64,000 nt of DNA from Paenirhizobium naphthalenivorans (GTDB taxonomy: Bacteria; Pseudomonadota; Alphaproteobacteria; Rhizobiales; Rhizobiaceae): positions 62,001 through 126,000 of the forward strand of contig NZ_BJZP01000013.1 in assembly GCF_007992095.1 (NCBI RefSeq). The letters run 5' to 3'. The translations under genes and the position numbers were made by a program. The number at the start of each line of letters is the position of its first letter. The first letter of the stretch is position 1. This document shows positions 1-9,377 of this stretch, one piece after another. The notes beneath the pieces are model-generated. The model was not told the DNA's origin and did no database searches. It saw only the letters and a list, made by a program, of their open reading frames with translations.

Positions 1-34
1 TTGAACTTGTTCCTATAAGCGGGGCCACGCTATT

Positions 35-919
35 ATGCCGCAGTCAGGCGAAAATCCCACAGCCATGGACCGACTGATCGAGACCCTGGATCTCGAAAAA
101 CTCGAGGAAAACCTGTTTCGCGGCATGAGCCCGCAAAACGGCTGGCAACGCGTGTTCGGCGGCCAGGTTATCGCCCAGGCTCTGATGGCGGCGCAGCGCT
201 GCGTCGACAACGACCGTCGCGTCCATTCGCTCCACGCCTATTTCGTCCGCCCCGGCGACCCCACGGTGCCGATCATCTTTGAGGTCGAACGGACCCGTGA
301 CGGTTCGAGCTTCTCCACCCGTCGCGTCGTCGCCATCCAGCACGGCAAGACCATCTTCGCCATGTCCTGCTCGTTCCAGATCGAAGAGCCCGGCTACGAT
401 CACCAGATGGCGATCCCGGACGTGACCAAGCCCGAAGAGTTGATGGGCGAGAAGGAATTCCGCGAGGTCTTCCTTGCCCAGGCGCCCGACACGGTCAAGC
501 GTTATTGGGGGCGCGAACGCCCCATCGAGATTCGCCCGGTCTCCCTCACCCACTACATCTCGAACGAGAAGCTGGACCCCAGCGCCCATATCTGGGTGCG
601 CACCACCGGTCCAGTGCCGGACGATCACCATTATCAGTATGCCGTCCTCGCCTATCTCTCCGACATGACCCTGCTGGACACATCGCTCTACCCGCACGGA
701 ACCTCGATCTTCAATCCGGAAATCCAGCCCGCGAGTCTCGACCATGCCATGTGGTTCCACCGCCCCTGCCGGCTTGAGGATTGGCTTCTTTATACCCAGG
801 ACAGCCCGAGCGCATCCGGCGCTCGCGGCATGACCCGTGGCAGCATCTATGGCCGGGATGGCACACTGATCGCTTCCGTCGCCCAGGAAGGCCTGATCCG
901 CAAAAGAGCAAACGCCTAA
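35..919 (+). CDS. tesB: Acyl-CoA thioesterase II (TesB family)
   Basis: Hydrolyses acyl-CoA to free fatty acid and CoA in the cytoplasm. The 294-aa product has the double hot-dog layout of TesB and aligns along its length with the E. coli enzyme (286 aa) as I remember it. The catalytic set is visible as Asp210 (in LAYLSDM), Ser234 at the position of the family Thr (QPASLDHAMWFHR), and Gln284 (VAQEGL). The start is uncertain: ATG at 35 is the longest, and ATG at 65 (MDRLIETL) gives 284 aa. Neither has a clear ribosome binding site. It stands alone, followed by the glnK promoter region. Family assignment is firm; the preferred substrate cannot be read from sequence. Confidence 0.93.
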   Translation: MPQSGENPTAMDRLIETLDLEKLEENLFRGMSPQNGWQRVFGGQVIAQALMAAQRCVDNDRRVHSLHAYFVRPGDPTVPIIFEVERTRDGSSFSTRRVVAIQHGKTIFAMSCSFQIEEPGYDHQMAIPDVTKPEELMGEKEFREVFLAQAPDTVKRYWGRERPIEIRPVSLTHYISNEKLDPSAHIWVRTTGPVPDDHHYQYAVLAYLSDMTLLDTSLYPHGTSIFNPEIQPASLDHAMWFHRPCRLEDWLLYTQDSPSASGARGMTRGSIYGRDGTLIASVAQEGLIRKRANA

Positions 920-1021
920 ATCGAGAGCAAAACTGTATTTTTGCTTATTTTTTGTGCGGTCAACCGCCAATCAAATGCCCGTTTATTAGATTGGCTCCGC
1001 ATAGCCTTTATATTTCAATAA

Positions 1022-1483
<462 letters not shown>

Positions 1484-1509
1484 GACGGCTGTTAGGGGAG
1501 TTGTTTCTG

Positions 1510-2871
1510 ATGTCATTTTCTAAGTTTTCTTCCGCTTTCGGGGCCTTGGGCGTGGCCACGGCCGGCGTGCTGACGCCGGTCATCGCCTTTGCCCAGGAAG
1601 CAGCCCCGGCCGCAGCCGAGGCCGTAGCCGCCGCACCCGTGCCGGACAAGGGCGATACCGCCTTCATGTTCCTCTGCACGATCCTCGTTCTGTTCATGCT
1701 GGTTCCGGGCCTCGCGCTGTTCTACGGCGGCCTGGTCCGCGCGAAGAACATGCTCTCGGTTCTGATGCAGTGCACCGTCGCCGGTGCGGCCATCATGCTG
1801 GCCTGGGTCATCTACGGCTATTCCTTCGCCTTCGGCGGCGCGGAAAACGCCTTCTTCGGCGGCACGGCAAAGCTGTTCCTGTCCGGCGTCAACATGGACT
1901 CGACCGCGGCGACCTTCTCCGATGCCGTCATTCCGGAATACATCTTCATGCTGTTCCAGATGACCTTCGCCGCCATCACCCCGGCCCTGATCGTCGGCGC
2001 TTTCGCCGAGCGCATCAAGTTCTCGGCAGCGATCCTTTTCTGCCTGCTGTGGGTCACCTTCGTCTACTTCCCGATCGCCCACATGGTCTGGGATGCCAAC
2101 GGCCTGCTGTTCGGCTGGGGCGCGCTTGACTTCGCCGGTGGTACCGTCGTTCACATCAACGCCGGCGTCGCCGGTCTGATCGGTTCGATCATGGTCGGCA
2201 AGCGTATCGGCTTCGGCAAGGACATGATGGCACCGCACTCCATGACGCTGACTCTCGTCGGCGCAGCCATGCTGTGGGTCGGCTGGTTCGGCTTCAACGC
2301 CGGTTCCAACCTGGAGGCTTCCGGCGGCGCTATGCTCGCGACCGTCAACACCTTCATCGCCACGGCCGCCGCCATCGTATCGTGGGTCGCTGTCGAAACC
2401 TTCACCCGTGGCAAGGCGTCCATGCTCGGCGCCGCTTCCGGCATGATCGCCGGCCTCGTCGCCATCACCCCGGCTGCCGGTATCGCCGGCCCGATGGGCG
2501 CGATCGTCATGGGCCTGCTCGTTTCGCCGCTGTGCTACTTCTTCGTATCGGTGGTGAAGAACAAGTTCGGTTACGATGACACCGCCGACGTCTTCGGCGT
2601 TCACGGCATCGGCGGCCTGTTCGGTGCGCTGGCGACCGGCATCTTCGCCTCCGCGTCGCTCGGCGGCATCGGTTATGCCGAAGGCGTCACCATGGGCGCG
2701 CAGTTCATGATCCAGGTCAAGGCTGTGCTCGTCACCCTCGTCTGGTGCGGCGTCGGCTCGGCCATCCTTTACAAGGTTGTCGATGTCATCGTCGGCCTGC
2801 GCGTTCCGGTCGAAGCCGAGCGCGAAGGTCTCGACCTCGCCTCGCACGGCGAAGCCGCCTACCACTCCTAA
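1510..2871 (+). CDS. amtB: Ammonium transporter (Amt/MEP/Rh family)
   Basis: Inner-membrane channel for ammonium/ammonia. The 453-aa product begins with a probable cleavable signal (residues 1 to about 28, ending VIAFAQ). After an Ala/Pro-rich linker come eleven hydrophobic segments. The family signatures FYGGLVRAKN and FGVHGIGG are present, and the pore histidine pair can be placed in HINAG and GVHGI. ATG 1510 is preceded by AGGGGAG at 1494-1500, which favours it over the in-frame TTG at 1501. It is co-transcribed with glnK, whose product is expected to plug the channel. A strong intrinsic terminator follows at 2939. Confidence 0.97.
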   Translation: MSFSKFSSAFGALGVATAGVLTPVIAFAQEAAPAAAEAVAAAPVPDKGDTAFMFLCTILVLFMLVPGLALFYGGLVRAKNMLSVLMQCTVAGAAIMLAWVIYGYSFAFGGAENAFFGGTAKLFLSGVNMDSTAATFSDAVIPEYIFMLFQMTFAAITPALIVGAFAERIKFSAAILFCLLWVTFVYFPIAHMVWDANGLLFGWGALDFAGGTVVHINAGVAGLIGSIMVGKRIGFGKDMMAPHSMTLTLVGAAMLWVGWFGFNAGSNLEASGGAMLATVNTFIATAAAIVSWVAVETFTRGKASMLGAASGMIAGLVAITPAAGIAGPMGAIVMGLLVSPLCYFFVSVVKNKFGYDDTADVFGVHGIGGLFGALATGIFASASLGGIGYAEGVTMGAQFMIQVKAVLVTLVWCGVGSAILYKVVDVIVGLRVPVEAEREGLDLASHGEAAYHS

Positions 2872-2880
2872 GCGGATCCG

Positions 2881-2902
2881 CCGCGCCGGTTCACCGGCGC
2901 GG
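2881..2902 (+). repeat. 10-bp inverted repeat after amtB
   Basis: CCGCGCCGGT-tc-ACCGGCGCGG, a perfect hairpin 9 bases after the amtB stop and upstream of the main terminator. It has no T-run and may protect the 3' end of the message. Confidence 0.6.
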
Positions 2903-2938
2903 CACCTCCTCCCGTCAGGGCCATTGAGGCTCTTGTTT

Positions 2939-2963
2939 GCCCGGACCCTGTCCGGGCTTTTTT
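2939..2963 (+). terminator. Rho-independent terminator of glnK-amtB
   Basis: GCCCGGAC-cct-GTCCGGGC is an 8-bp perfect stem with a 3-base loop followed by six T. It is the clearest intrinsic terminator in the window. Confidence 0.92.
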
Positions 2964-2995
2964 GTCCGGCCCGCCGGCCCCTTCCCGCGCGCCAT

Positions 2996-3014
2996 GGTTA
3001 ATGCGCCATTAACC
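2996..3014 (+). promoter_or_regulatory. CtrA-type binding site upstream of ftsK
   Basis: GGTTAATG-cgc-CATTAACC is an 8-bp perfect dyad and contains TTAA-N7-TTAAC (2998-3013), the full consensus box of the alphaproteobacterial cell-cycle regulator CtrA. A site here would overlap the -35 of a promoter starting near 3040, which fits translation of ftsK from 3113 rather than 3038. CtrA control of division genes is established in this class; use of this site is inferred. Confidence 0.7.
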
Positions 3015-3112
3015 CCCAACCATGTACTGTACCGATCATGAATGGCCGTGCCGTGGCGCGCGCCGGGTCCACCTCCGGGCCGGAAACATTCACCAGATGG
3101 ACGGGCAGCAAG

Positions 3113-5758
3113 ATGAACAGAGGCAATTCGGCCGCGATCGAGGAACAGTCCACCCGCTTCGCGCTCAGCGCCTTCGTGGTGCGACAGGCGCTGGCGCTTG
3201 TCGGCTTCGCGCTCTTCCTGGGCCTCGTCCTGGCGGTTGCGGCACTCGCCACCTGGAACGTCGCCGATCCGAGCCTGTCCTATGCCACCGCCAATGAGCC
3301 GACCAATATCCTCGGCTATGGCGGTGCCGTCTTCGCCGACATCATGCTGCAATTCTTCGGACTTTCGAGCCTGCTTGCCCTGCTCCCGGTGCTCGCTTGG
3401 TCGCTCGCGCTGATCACCGGCCGGCCGGTGTCGCGTATTCCCGCCCGCCTCGGCGCCTGGGCCGTCGGTTCGATCGTCGCCTCCGCCATGGTCGGTTGCT
3501 TCCCGCCGCCCGCCACATGGCCGATCCCCAACGGCATCGGCGGGGTGTTCGGCGACATGATCCTGCGTTTTCCGGGCCTCTTCATCGGCGCCTATCCAAC
3601 CGGCACTTTCTCCATGGTTCTGGGCGCGATACTCGCCCTTCCGGCCACCTGGCTGCTGCTGTTCGCCGCCGGCCTGATCGGCCGCGACAGCGCGCGCGAG
3701 CCTCGCGCCGACACCGCGCCAGCCGAGCGCAAGAAGGCCTCCACACCCGCCGTCACGGATGACGAGGAAGACGACCGCGAAGGACCGGTCGCGCTCGCGC
3801 TCGGGGTGATGGTCCACACCTGGTACACGATGCGGGCTCGCGCCCGCCGCCTGCTCGGCCTTAAGCCGAAGGAACGTAGCCCTCGCTTCGAGCAGCCTTA
3901 TGATTTCAATGAGGACGAGTTCGGCATGCTCAACGAGCCTGCCCGCCCCAAGGTCCCCGCGCCGCACGAGCGCCGCGAACCTTCGCTCGATGGCGCGCCG
4001 CTCTCCTCTGGCCGGGTTGCCGCGCCCTCGCGCCATATCGTCGCTCCTCCGCCGATCGCCGGCGACATGGATGACGATTTTGACACCGGGCCCTTCGACA
4101 TCGACGACATGCCGCGCCCTGCCGGCATCCTGCCGGACGACGGCCGGACACAAAAGCGTGTCGTCGCCCCCGCAGCCCGCCCGAGGCCCGGCGCCCGCGT
4201 CGAGCGCGATGCCCAGGGCTCGCTGTTACGGCCGGACGGCTTCCAGCTCCCGTCCGTCCATCTGCTTGCCGAACCGAAGGCTGTCGCGCGAGACGCGACG
4301 CTTTCCGCCGACGCGCTCGAACAGAACGCCCGCATGCTGGAGGGCGTGCTGGAGGATTTCGGCGTCAAGGGTGAGATCATCCAGGTCCGTCCCGGCCCGG
4401 TCGTGACCCTCTACGAACTGGAACCGGCGCCCGGCATCAAGTCGTCCCGTGTCATCGGCCTCGCCGACGACATCGCCCGCTCGATGAGCGCGATCGCCGC
4501 CCGCGTCGCCGTCGTCCCAGGCCGCAATGCGATCGGCATAGAGCTGCCCAACCAGCGCCGTGAAACCGTCTACCTGCGCGAACTGATAGGCAGCCAGGAC
4601 TTCGACAGCAACAAGGCCAAGCTCGCCATGGCGCTCGGCAAGACCATCGGTGGCGAACCCGTGATCGCCGACTTGGCCAAGATGCCCCACCTGCTGGTGG
4701 CCGGCACCACCGGCTCGGGCAAGTCGGTCGCCATCAACACCATGATCCTCTCGCTCGTCTACCGGCTGCCGCCGGAGAAGTGCCGCCTGATCATGATCGA
4801 CCCGAAAATGCTCGAACTCTCCGTCTATGATGGCATCCCCCACCTGCTGTCACCGGTGGTCACCGACCCGAAGAAGGCGGTGGTGGCGCTCAAGTGGACC
4901 GTCCGCGAGATGGAGGAGCGCTACAAGAAGATGTCGAAGATCGGCGTGCGCAACATCGACGGCTTCAACAGCCGTGTCGAACAGGCGCTCGCCAAAGGCG
5001 AAGTGCTGACCCGCACAGTCCAGACCGGTTTCGACCGCCAGACCGGCGAGGCGATCTACGAGACCGAGGAATTCGATCTCCAGCCGATCCCCTATATTGT
5101 CGTCATCATCGACGAAATGGCCGACCTGATGATGGTCGCCGGCAAGGACATCGAAGGTGCCGTGCAGCGGCTTGCCCAGATGGCCCGTGCCGCCGGCATC
5201 CATGTCATCATGGCGACCCAGCGCCCGTCAGTCGACGTCATCACCGGCACGATCAAGGCCAACTTCCCGACCCGCATATCCTTCCAGGTGACATCGAAGA
5301 TCGACAGCCGCACGATTCTCGGCGAGCAGGGCGCCGAACAGCTGCTCGGCATGGGCGACATGCTCTATATGGCCGGCGGCGGACGTATTCAGCGCGTTCA
5401 CGGACCCTTCGTCTCCGACACGGAAGTCGAGGAGATCGTCGCCTATCTGAAGACGCAAGGGTCGCCGCAATATCTTGACGCGATCACCGTTGATGAGGAT
5501 GAGGACGAAGACGGCGGCGGTCCGGCCGGCACCTCCAACCTGTCCGAATCCGACGACCCTTACGATCAGGCCGTGGCGATCGTCCTGCGCGACGGCAAGG
5601 CTTCGACCTCCTATGTCCAGCGCCGTCTCGGCATCGGCTACAACCGTGCCGCGTCGCTGATCGAGCGGATGGAGAAAGAGGGCATTATCGGCCCGGCAAA
5701 CCATGCCGGCAAGCGTGAGATCCTCGTACCGACAGAGGCCGACATCATCGAGCGTTAA
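3113..5758 (+). CDS. ftsK: DNA translocase FtsK
   Basis: Septum-anchored hexameric ATPase that pumps chromosome ends across the closing septum and supports dimer resolution. From ATG 3113 it is 881 aa. The N-terminal ~190 residues are hydrophobic with about four membrane spans. A low-complexity Pro/Arg/Asp linker runs to about 370. The motor domain has Walker A GTTGSGKS near residue 530, Walker [12 protein letters not shown] near 663, and [12 protein letters not shown] near 700. The C-terminal gamma winged helix ([19 protein letters not shown]) reads KOPS-type polarity sites. The frame is open from ATG 3038 (906 aa), but that start has no ribosome binding site and sits too close to the CtrA-box promoter. 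Confidence 0.96.
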   Translation: MNRGNSAAIEEQSTRFALSAFVVRQALALVGFALFLGLVLAVAALATWNVADPSLSYATANEPTNILGYGGAVFADIMLQFFGLSSLLALLPVLAWSLALITGRPVSRIPARLGAWAVGSIVASAMVGCFPPPATWPIPNGIGGVFGDMILRFPGLFIGAYPTGTFSMVLGAILALPATWLLLFAAGLIGRDSAREPRADTAPAERKKASTPAVTDDEEDDREGPVALALGVMVHTWYTMRARARRLLGLKPKERSPRFEQPYDFNEDEFGMLNEPARPKVPAPHERREPSLDGAPLSSGRVAAPSRHIVAPPPIAGDMDDDFDTGPFDIDDMPRPAGILPDDGRTQKRVVAPAARPRPGARVERDAQGSLLRPDGFQLPSVHLLAEPKAVARDATLSADALEQNARMLEGVLEDFGVKGEIIQVRPGPVVTLYELEPAPGIKSSRVIGLADDIARSMSAIAARVAVVPGRNAIGIELPNQRRETVYLRELIGSQDFDSNKAKLAMALGKTIGGEPVIADLAKMPHLLVAGTTGSGKSVAINTMILSLVYRLPPEKCRLIMIDPKMLELSVYDGIPHLLSPVVTDPKKAVVALKWTVREMEERYKKMSKIGVRNIDGFNSRVEQALAKGEVLTRTVQTGFDRQTGEAIYETEEFDLQPIPYIVVIIDEMADLMMVAGKDIEGAVQRLAQMARAAGIHVIMATQRPSVDVITGTIKANFPTRISFQVTSKIDSRTILGEQGAEQLLGMGDMLYMAGGGRIQRVHGPFVSDTEVEEIVAYLKTQGSPQYLDAITVDEDEDEDGGGPAGTSNLSESDDPYDQAVAIVLRDGKASTSYVQRRLGIGYNRAASLIERMEKEGIIGPANHAGKREILVPTEADIIER

Positions 5759-5879
5759 ACCAACAGGCCTGCCGGACGTTGCCCCCGTGCCACGTCGTCT
5801 GACCGCGTCAGCTTTCGCCCGCTCGGCCATGAAGACGCCGTCTTCTTCGGCGATGAGGCATGATATGAAGGAGTTCCGG

Positions 5880-6539
5880 ATGACTGAAGACAATTTCGAA
5901 CGCATGGCGGGCCTTCCGGCTTCTGCGACGCGCCGCCAGTTCGCGGCCGGCGCAGCCGCATGTCTTGCCTTTGCCGCCTCGCCACCGTCAGCGCTTGCCG
6001 CCACCGACCCCAGCGCAGCACAGAAGGTCGCCGACCATTTCTCCTCGGTGAAGACGATGATGGGCGAATTCGTCCAGTTCGGCCCGCGCGGCGAACAGAC
6101 CGGTGGTAAGTTCTTTATCCAGCGTCCCGGCAAGTTGCGCTTTAACTATGAGAAGCCCTCGCCCATGCGCGTGATCGCCGACGGCAAGAACGTCGTCATC
6201 GGTAACGTGAAGCTGAAGACCTGGGACCTCTACCCCCTGTCAAAGACGCCGCTCAGCCTGCTGCTGGCCGACAAGATCGATCTCGGCCACCAGATGGTGC
6301 GCGATGTCAAGGAAGAGGCGGATCTGACCACCATCGTGCTGGGCGACAAGACGATCTTCGGCGATTCGACCATTACCCTGATGTTCGACCCGAAGACCTT
6401 CGACCTGCGGCAGTGGACGATCACCGATGTCCAGGCCAAGGATACGTCCGTCATGATCTTCAACGTGCAGAACGGCGTACAACTCGATCCGAGTGTCTTC
6501 GAGATCCCCTACGCCGATGTGCACGGCCAGAAACGCTAA
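5880..6539 (+). CDS. lolA: LolA-like outer-membrane lipoprotein carrier
   Basis: Periplasmic protein of the LolA/DUF2092-like fold that in E. coli ferries lipoproteins from LolCDE to the outer membrane. The product is 219 aa. The N-terminus has twin Arg followed by a hydrophobic run (TRRQFAAGAAACLAFAA), so export may use Tat. The mature part has the LolA pattern: FVQFGPRG, GGKFFIQRPGKLRFNYE and QWTITDVQ. AAGGAG at 5868-5873 places the start at 5880, with an in-frame ATG at 5865 as the alternative. It lies 121 bases after ftsK on the same strand, a pairing also typical of other proteobacteria, and has its own terminator. Confidence 0.85.
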   Translation: MTEDNFERMAGLPASATRRQFAAGAAACLAFAASPPSALAATDPSAAQKVADHFSSVKTMMGEFVQFGPRGEQTGGKFFIQRPGKLRFNYEKPSPMRVIADGKNVVIGNVKLKTWDLYPLSKTPLSLLLADKIDLGHQMVRDVKEEADLTTIVLGDKTIFGDSTITLMFDPKTFDLRQWTITDVQAKDTSVMIFNVQNGVQLDPSVFEIPYADVHGQKR

Positions 6540-6561
6540 ACACGGGTTCTGCCCTGTGGAG

Positions 6562-6595
6562 AAAAGGCGGCCCTTGTGCCCAAGGGCCGCCTTTT
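6562..6595. terminator. Bidirectional-type terminator after lolA
   Basis: AAAA, then GGCGGCCCTTG-tgcc-CAAGGGCCGCC, then TTTT: an 11-bp perfect stem with a 4-base loop about 25 bases after the lolA stop. Confidence 0.9.
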
Positions 6596-6658
6596 GCTGT
6601 TCAGGCCCGGTGGAATTGCCTAAAGCTGCGAGGCGCGATAGCCGGGAGCAGCCATCAG

Positions 6659-7462
6659 ATGACCCTTTCAATCACCACCTGGAACATCAACTCGGTGCGG
6701 CTTCGCCTGCCGATCGTCGAGGATTTCCTCAAGAGCGCAGCTCCCGACATCCTGTGCTTGCAGGAAATCAAGTGCCAGAACGACGAGTTCCCGGCCGACG
6801 CGCTCAAAGCGCTCGGCTATGACAACATCATCATCCACGGCCAGAAGGGCTATCACGGCGTGGCGATCGCCTCGCGCTTTCCGCTCACTGAAGATCATCG
6901 CCAGGATTTCTGCGGCGTCGGTGATGCCCGTCATATCTCGGCAATCTTCGAATGGGGCGGCCGTCGCATCCGCATCCATAATTTCTATGTACCCGCCGGC
7001 GGCGACGAACCGGACCGCGCGGTCAACCCGAAATTCGGCCACAAGCTCGATTTCATCGGCGAGATGCGCGACCTGAAGGCCGATGCCGAACCCGGCGTCT
7101 CGGCCATCCTCGTCGGCGATCTCAATATCGCCCCGCTGGAAAACGACGTCTGGTCGCACAAGAAGATGCTGAAGATCATCAGCCACACACCGATCGAGAC
7201 CGAGGGCCTGCTCGAGGTCATGCGCGAAGGCGGCTGGATCGACCTGATGCGGGAGCAGGTGCCGGAAGACCAGAAGCTCTACACTTGGTGGAGCTACCGG
7301 GCCAAGGACTGGTCCGGCGTGGACAAGGGCCGCCGGCTCGACCATGTCTGGTCCTCGCCCGACCTGAAGGATAACCTGCGCTCGATCGAAGTGCTGCGCG
7401 AGGCGCGAGGCTGGGACCGCCCATCCGACCACGTCCCTGTGACCGCGCGTTTCTCTCTCTAG
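6659..7462 (+). CDS. xthA: Exodeoxyribonuclease III (AP endonuclease)
   Basis: Base-excision repair enzyme that cleaves 5' to abasic sites and degrades 3' ends of duplex DNA. The 267-aa product opens MTLSITTWNINSVRLRLP and has the exonuclease-endonuclease-phosphatase fold. The metal-binding Glu36 lies in LQEIKCQ, the catalytic GDLNIAP motif is in the middle, and the C-terminal SDHVPV histidine motif is intact. ATG 6659 follows GGGAG at 6644-6648; the upstream open frame (from 6413) overlaps lolA and its terminator and is not used. The stop codon TAG lies at the edge of a palindromic intergenic repeat. Confidence 0.96.
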   Translation: MTLSITTWNINSVRLRLPIVEDFLKSAAPDILCLQEIKCQNDEFPADALKALGYDNIIIHGQKGYHGVAIASRFPLTEDHRQDFCGVGDARHISAIFEWGGRRIRIHNFYVPAGGDEPDRAVNPKFGHKLDFIGEMRDLKADAEPGVSAILVGDLNIAPLENDVWSHKKMLKIISHTPIETEGLLEVMREGGWIDLMREQVPEDQKLYTWWSYRAKDWSGVDKGRRLDHVWSSPDLKDNLRSIEVLREARGWDRPSDHVPVTARFSL

Positions 7463-7563
7463 AGTAATTCCAGCAGAAGTGCGTAGCGGTTTTGCGTCCG
7501 GAATTGCGTAAAAACAAATAGATAGAGCATCGCGGGCGACTCGGTTTCGCCGGTGATGCTCTA
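7462..7563 (+). repeat. Rhizobial palindromic intergenic repeat, copy 1
   Basis: About 102 bases made of two parts: a left part containing AGCGGTTTTGCGTCCGGAA and a right hairpin TAGAGCATC (7523-7531) ... GATGCTCTA (7555-7563). A close copy in the opposite orientation lies at 9375-9476, and most positions agree. It lies between convergent genes xthA and the cyclic-nucleotide-domain gene and probably also ends transcription. Confidence 0.85.
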
Positions 7564-7571
7564 GGAAATCG

Positions 7572-8027
7572 CTATTCGAAGCGCCCGGCCATAGCCGCGG
7601 CACCGTCGATCAGGCTGGCGAGCGCCGCGCGGATGCGGCCCTCGATCACCACCGCCATGTCCGGATATTCCTCCAGCAAGCGATGGAACAGCGCCCGCGT
7701 GATGCGGATAACGTCGGCATCCTCGGAGGCGACCGCCGTGTACTTGCGCTCGACCATGGTGACCAGCGCCAGTTCCGACAGCATGACGCCCCGTCCGACA
7801 ACACCCTCGCTCTTCGGCTTGCCGCCGCGTCCCAGCGTTGACAACTCGAATTCGCCCCGTGCCACCACATAGGCGCATTCGGCCGGAGATTTCTCGCGAA
7901 ACAGCGCCTGCCCCTTGGCGACGGGCCGGTGCTCGGCACCGAAGGCGATCAGCCGCAGCTGATCCGAGGAGAGCCCGGCAAACAACGGCACCTTGGCCAG
8001 AAGGTCTATATCGTCGGCGAGTGCCAT
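7572..8027 (-). CDS. Cyclic nucleotide-binding domain protein
   Basis: The 151-aa product is essentially one cNMP-binding beta-roll (Crp-type sensor domain): LAKVPLFAGLSSDQLRLIAFG at the start, the central GEFELS strand, and a phosphate-cassette-like segment VMLSELALVTMVERKYTAVA. There is no helix-turn-helix, so it is not a Crp regulator by itself. The residues that bind cAMP in Crp (Glu-Leu and Arg-Thr/Ser) are only partly matched (SELAL, RKYTA), so the ligand is uncertain. It ends within 10 bases of the palindromic repeat and lies 15 bases downstream of a response regulator gene, so the two are probably co-transcribed and may act in one signalling pathway. Confidence 0.85.
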   Translation of the reverse strand: MALADDIDLLAKVPLFAGLSSDQLRLIAFGAEHRPVAKGQALFREKSPAECAYVVARGEFELSTLGRGGKPKSEGVVGRGVMLSELALVTMVERKYTAVASEDADVIRITRALFHRLLEEYPDMAVVIEGRIRAALASLIDGAAAMAGRFE

Positions 8028-8042
8028 GGAAAACTCCGGTCG

Positions 8043-8726
8043 TCAGGGAACGATCTTGTAGCCGCCGTTCTCGGTGACCAGGATCTCGGCATTGGACGGA
8101 TCGCGCTCGATCTTCTGCCTGAGGCGATAGACATGGGTCTCGAGCGTATGCGTCGTCACCCCGGAATTATAGCCCCAGACCTCCTCGAGCAAGACATCGC
8201 GCGTCACCACCGTCTGGCCGGCGCGATAAAGATAGCGGATGATCGCCGCCTCTTTCTCCGTCAGTCGGATCTTCTTGCCATCCTCGGTGGTGAGGAGCTT
8301 CTGGCTCGGTTTGAACAGATAGGGCCCGACGCCGAAGGTCGCGTCCTCGCTCTGCTCATGCTGGCGCAATTGTGCGCGAATGCGCGCGAGCAGCACGGCA
8401 AAGCGGAACGGTTTGGTGACATAGTCGTTAGCGCCGGCCTCCAGACCGAGGATGGTGTCGGCATCGGTATCATGACCGGTCAGCATGATCACCGGCGCCC
8501 TGAAACCGCCCTTGCGCAGAAGTTTCACCGCCTCGCGCCCGTCCATGTCGGGCAGGCCCACATCCATGATCAGCAGATCGACCTGGCCGCTGCGCGCGGC
8601 CTGCATACCCTCGGCCGCATTGTCCGCCTCGGTGAGGGTGAATTCGTCGTAGAGCGAGAGCTGTTCGACCAGCGTCTCGCGCAGATCGTTGTCATCGTCT
8701 ACCAGCAGAATGGTCCGCACCGTCAT
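8043..8726 (-). CDS. OmpR/PhoB-type two-component response regulator
   Basis: The 227-aa product has an N-terminal receiver (acidic pair DDD at 10-12, phospho-acceptor Asp55 in LLIMDVGLPD, Thr in MLTGHD, Lys in VTKPFRF) and a C-terminal winged helix (LTEKEAAIIRYLYRAG ... TLETHVYRLRQKIE). It binds DNA when phosphorylated. No histidine kinase is next to it, so its partner lies elsewhere. It is transcribed divergently from a predicted L,D-transpeptidase gene, which recalls the alphaproteobacterial CenR-type envelope regulators. That link is inference, so I give no symbol. Confidence 0.93.
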   Translation of the reverse strand: MTVRTILLVDDDNDLRETLVEQLSLYDEFTLTEADNAAEGMQAARSGQVDLLIMDVGLPDMDGREAVKLLRKGGFRAPVIMLTGHDTDADTILGLEAGANDYVTKPFRFAVLLARIRAQLRQHEQSEDATFGVGPYLFKPSQKLLTTEDGKKIRLTEKEAAIIRYLYRAGQTVVTRDVLLEEVWGYNSGVTTHTLETHVYRLRQKIERDPSNAEILVTENGGYKIVP

Positions 8727-8783
8727 ATGATCTTCCTGTTTGCGTTCGTGCCGTTCGTCTTGGCGTGCCGGTTCGAAGTGCTA

Positions 8784-8801
8784 TGAATACACCGATATTC
8801 A
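8784..8801. promoter_or_regulatory. Inverted repeat in divergent promoter region
   Basis: TGAATA-caccga-TATTCA, a perfect 6-bp dyad in the 93-base gap between the response regulator and the L,D-transpeptidase-like gene. It could be a regulator site; no binding protein can be named from sequence. Confidence 0.35.
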
Positions 8802-8819
8802 CAGGCAAGGCAAAATCTC

Positions 8820-9377
8820 GTGACCCGACGACGAAAAACAAGGGGCGAAACGCGCAAAACCGGCAAACAGATCATCGTCAGGCCGGCCCCGGGGAACCCG
8901 ACGCAAGGTATCCTGCAATACGGTCCCTTGCGCCTGCGCGCGGCACTGGGCCGCTCCGGCGTCACCGGCCTCAAGCGCGAAGGCGACGGCGCCACCCCGC
9001 GCGCTGCCATGCGCCTGCTCTTTGGCTATCGCCGTGGCGAGCGCATGGGCGCGCTGCCGACGGCCCTGCCTGTCAAACGCATCCGCAAGACCATGCTCTG
9101 GTGCGATGCCCCCGGCCACCCGGCCTATAACCGCCCGGTCACCACCCCCTTCGCCGCCAGCCACGAGAAACTGCTGCGCGACGACCACCTCTATGACGTT
9201 TGCATCGTTCTCGACTGGAACATCCTTTCCCGCCGGCGCGGCTGCGGCTCGGCGATCTTCTTTCACCTCGCCCGGCCGGGCTATACGCCGACCGAGGGCT
9301 GCGTCGCGCTTTCCCCCGCCGACATGCGCCGTCTGCTGCCCTTCCTCAACGATCGTACCGTGCTGCGGGTATTCTAG
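8820..9377 (+). CDS. L,D-transpeptidase family (YkuD-like) protein
   Basis: The 185-aa product matches the short YkuD/ErfK-like family that makes 3-3 peptidoglycan cross-links or trims the wall. Visible signatures are the N-terminal RFGKTALRC-like region (here PLRLRAALGRSGV), the central DHLYDVCIVLDWN, and the catalytic motif FHLARPGYTPTEGCVALS, with His before and the nucleophile Cys after. Translation appears to start at GTG 8820. No signal peptide or membrane anchor is seen (the N-terminus is MTRRRKTRGETRK), which is unusual for a wall enzyme. The TAG stop is embedded in a palindromic repeat. It is divergent from the response regulator, suggesting regulation by it. Confidence 0.8.
   Translation: MTRRRKTRGETRKTGKQIIVRPAPGNPTQGILQYGPLRLRAALGRSGVTGLKREGDGATPRAAMRLLFGYRRGERMGALPTALPVKRIRKTMLWCDAPGHPAYNRPVTTPFAASHEKLLRDDHLYDVCIVLDWNILSRRRGCGSAIFFHLARPGYTPTEGCVALSPADMRRLLPFLNDRTVLRVF

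Noticed and set aside
1513-2865. Long minus-strand frame (450 codons) opposite amtB
   Set aside because: It mirrors the amtB frame exactly and its protein is low-complexity and Asp/Glu/Gly/Arg-rich, a codon-bias shadow of a high-GC gene.
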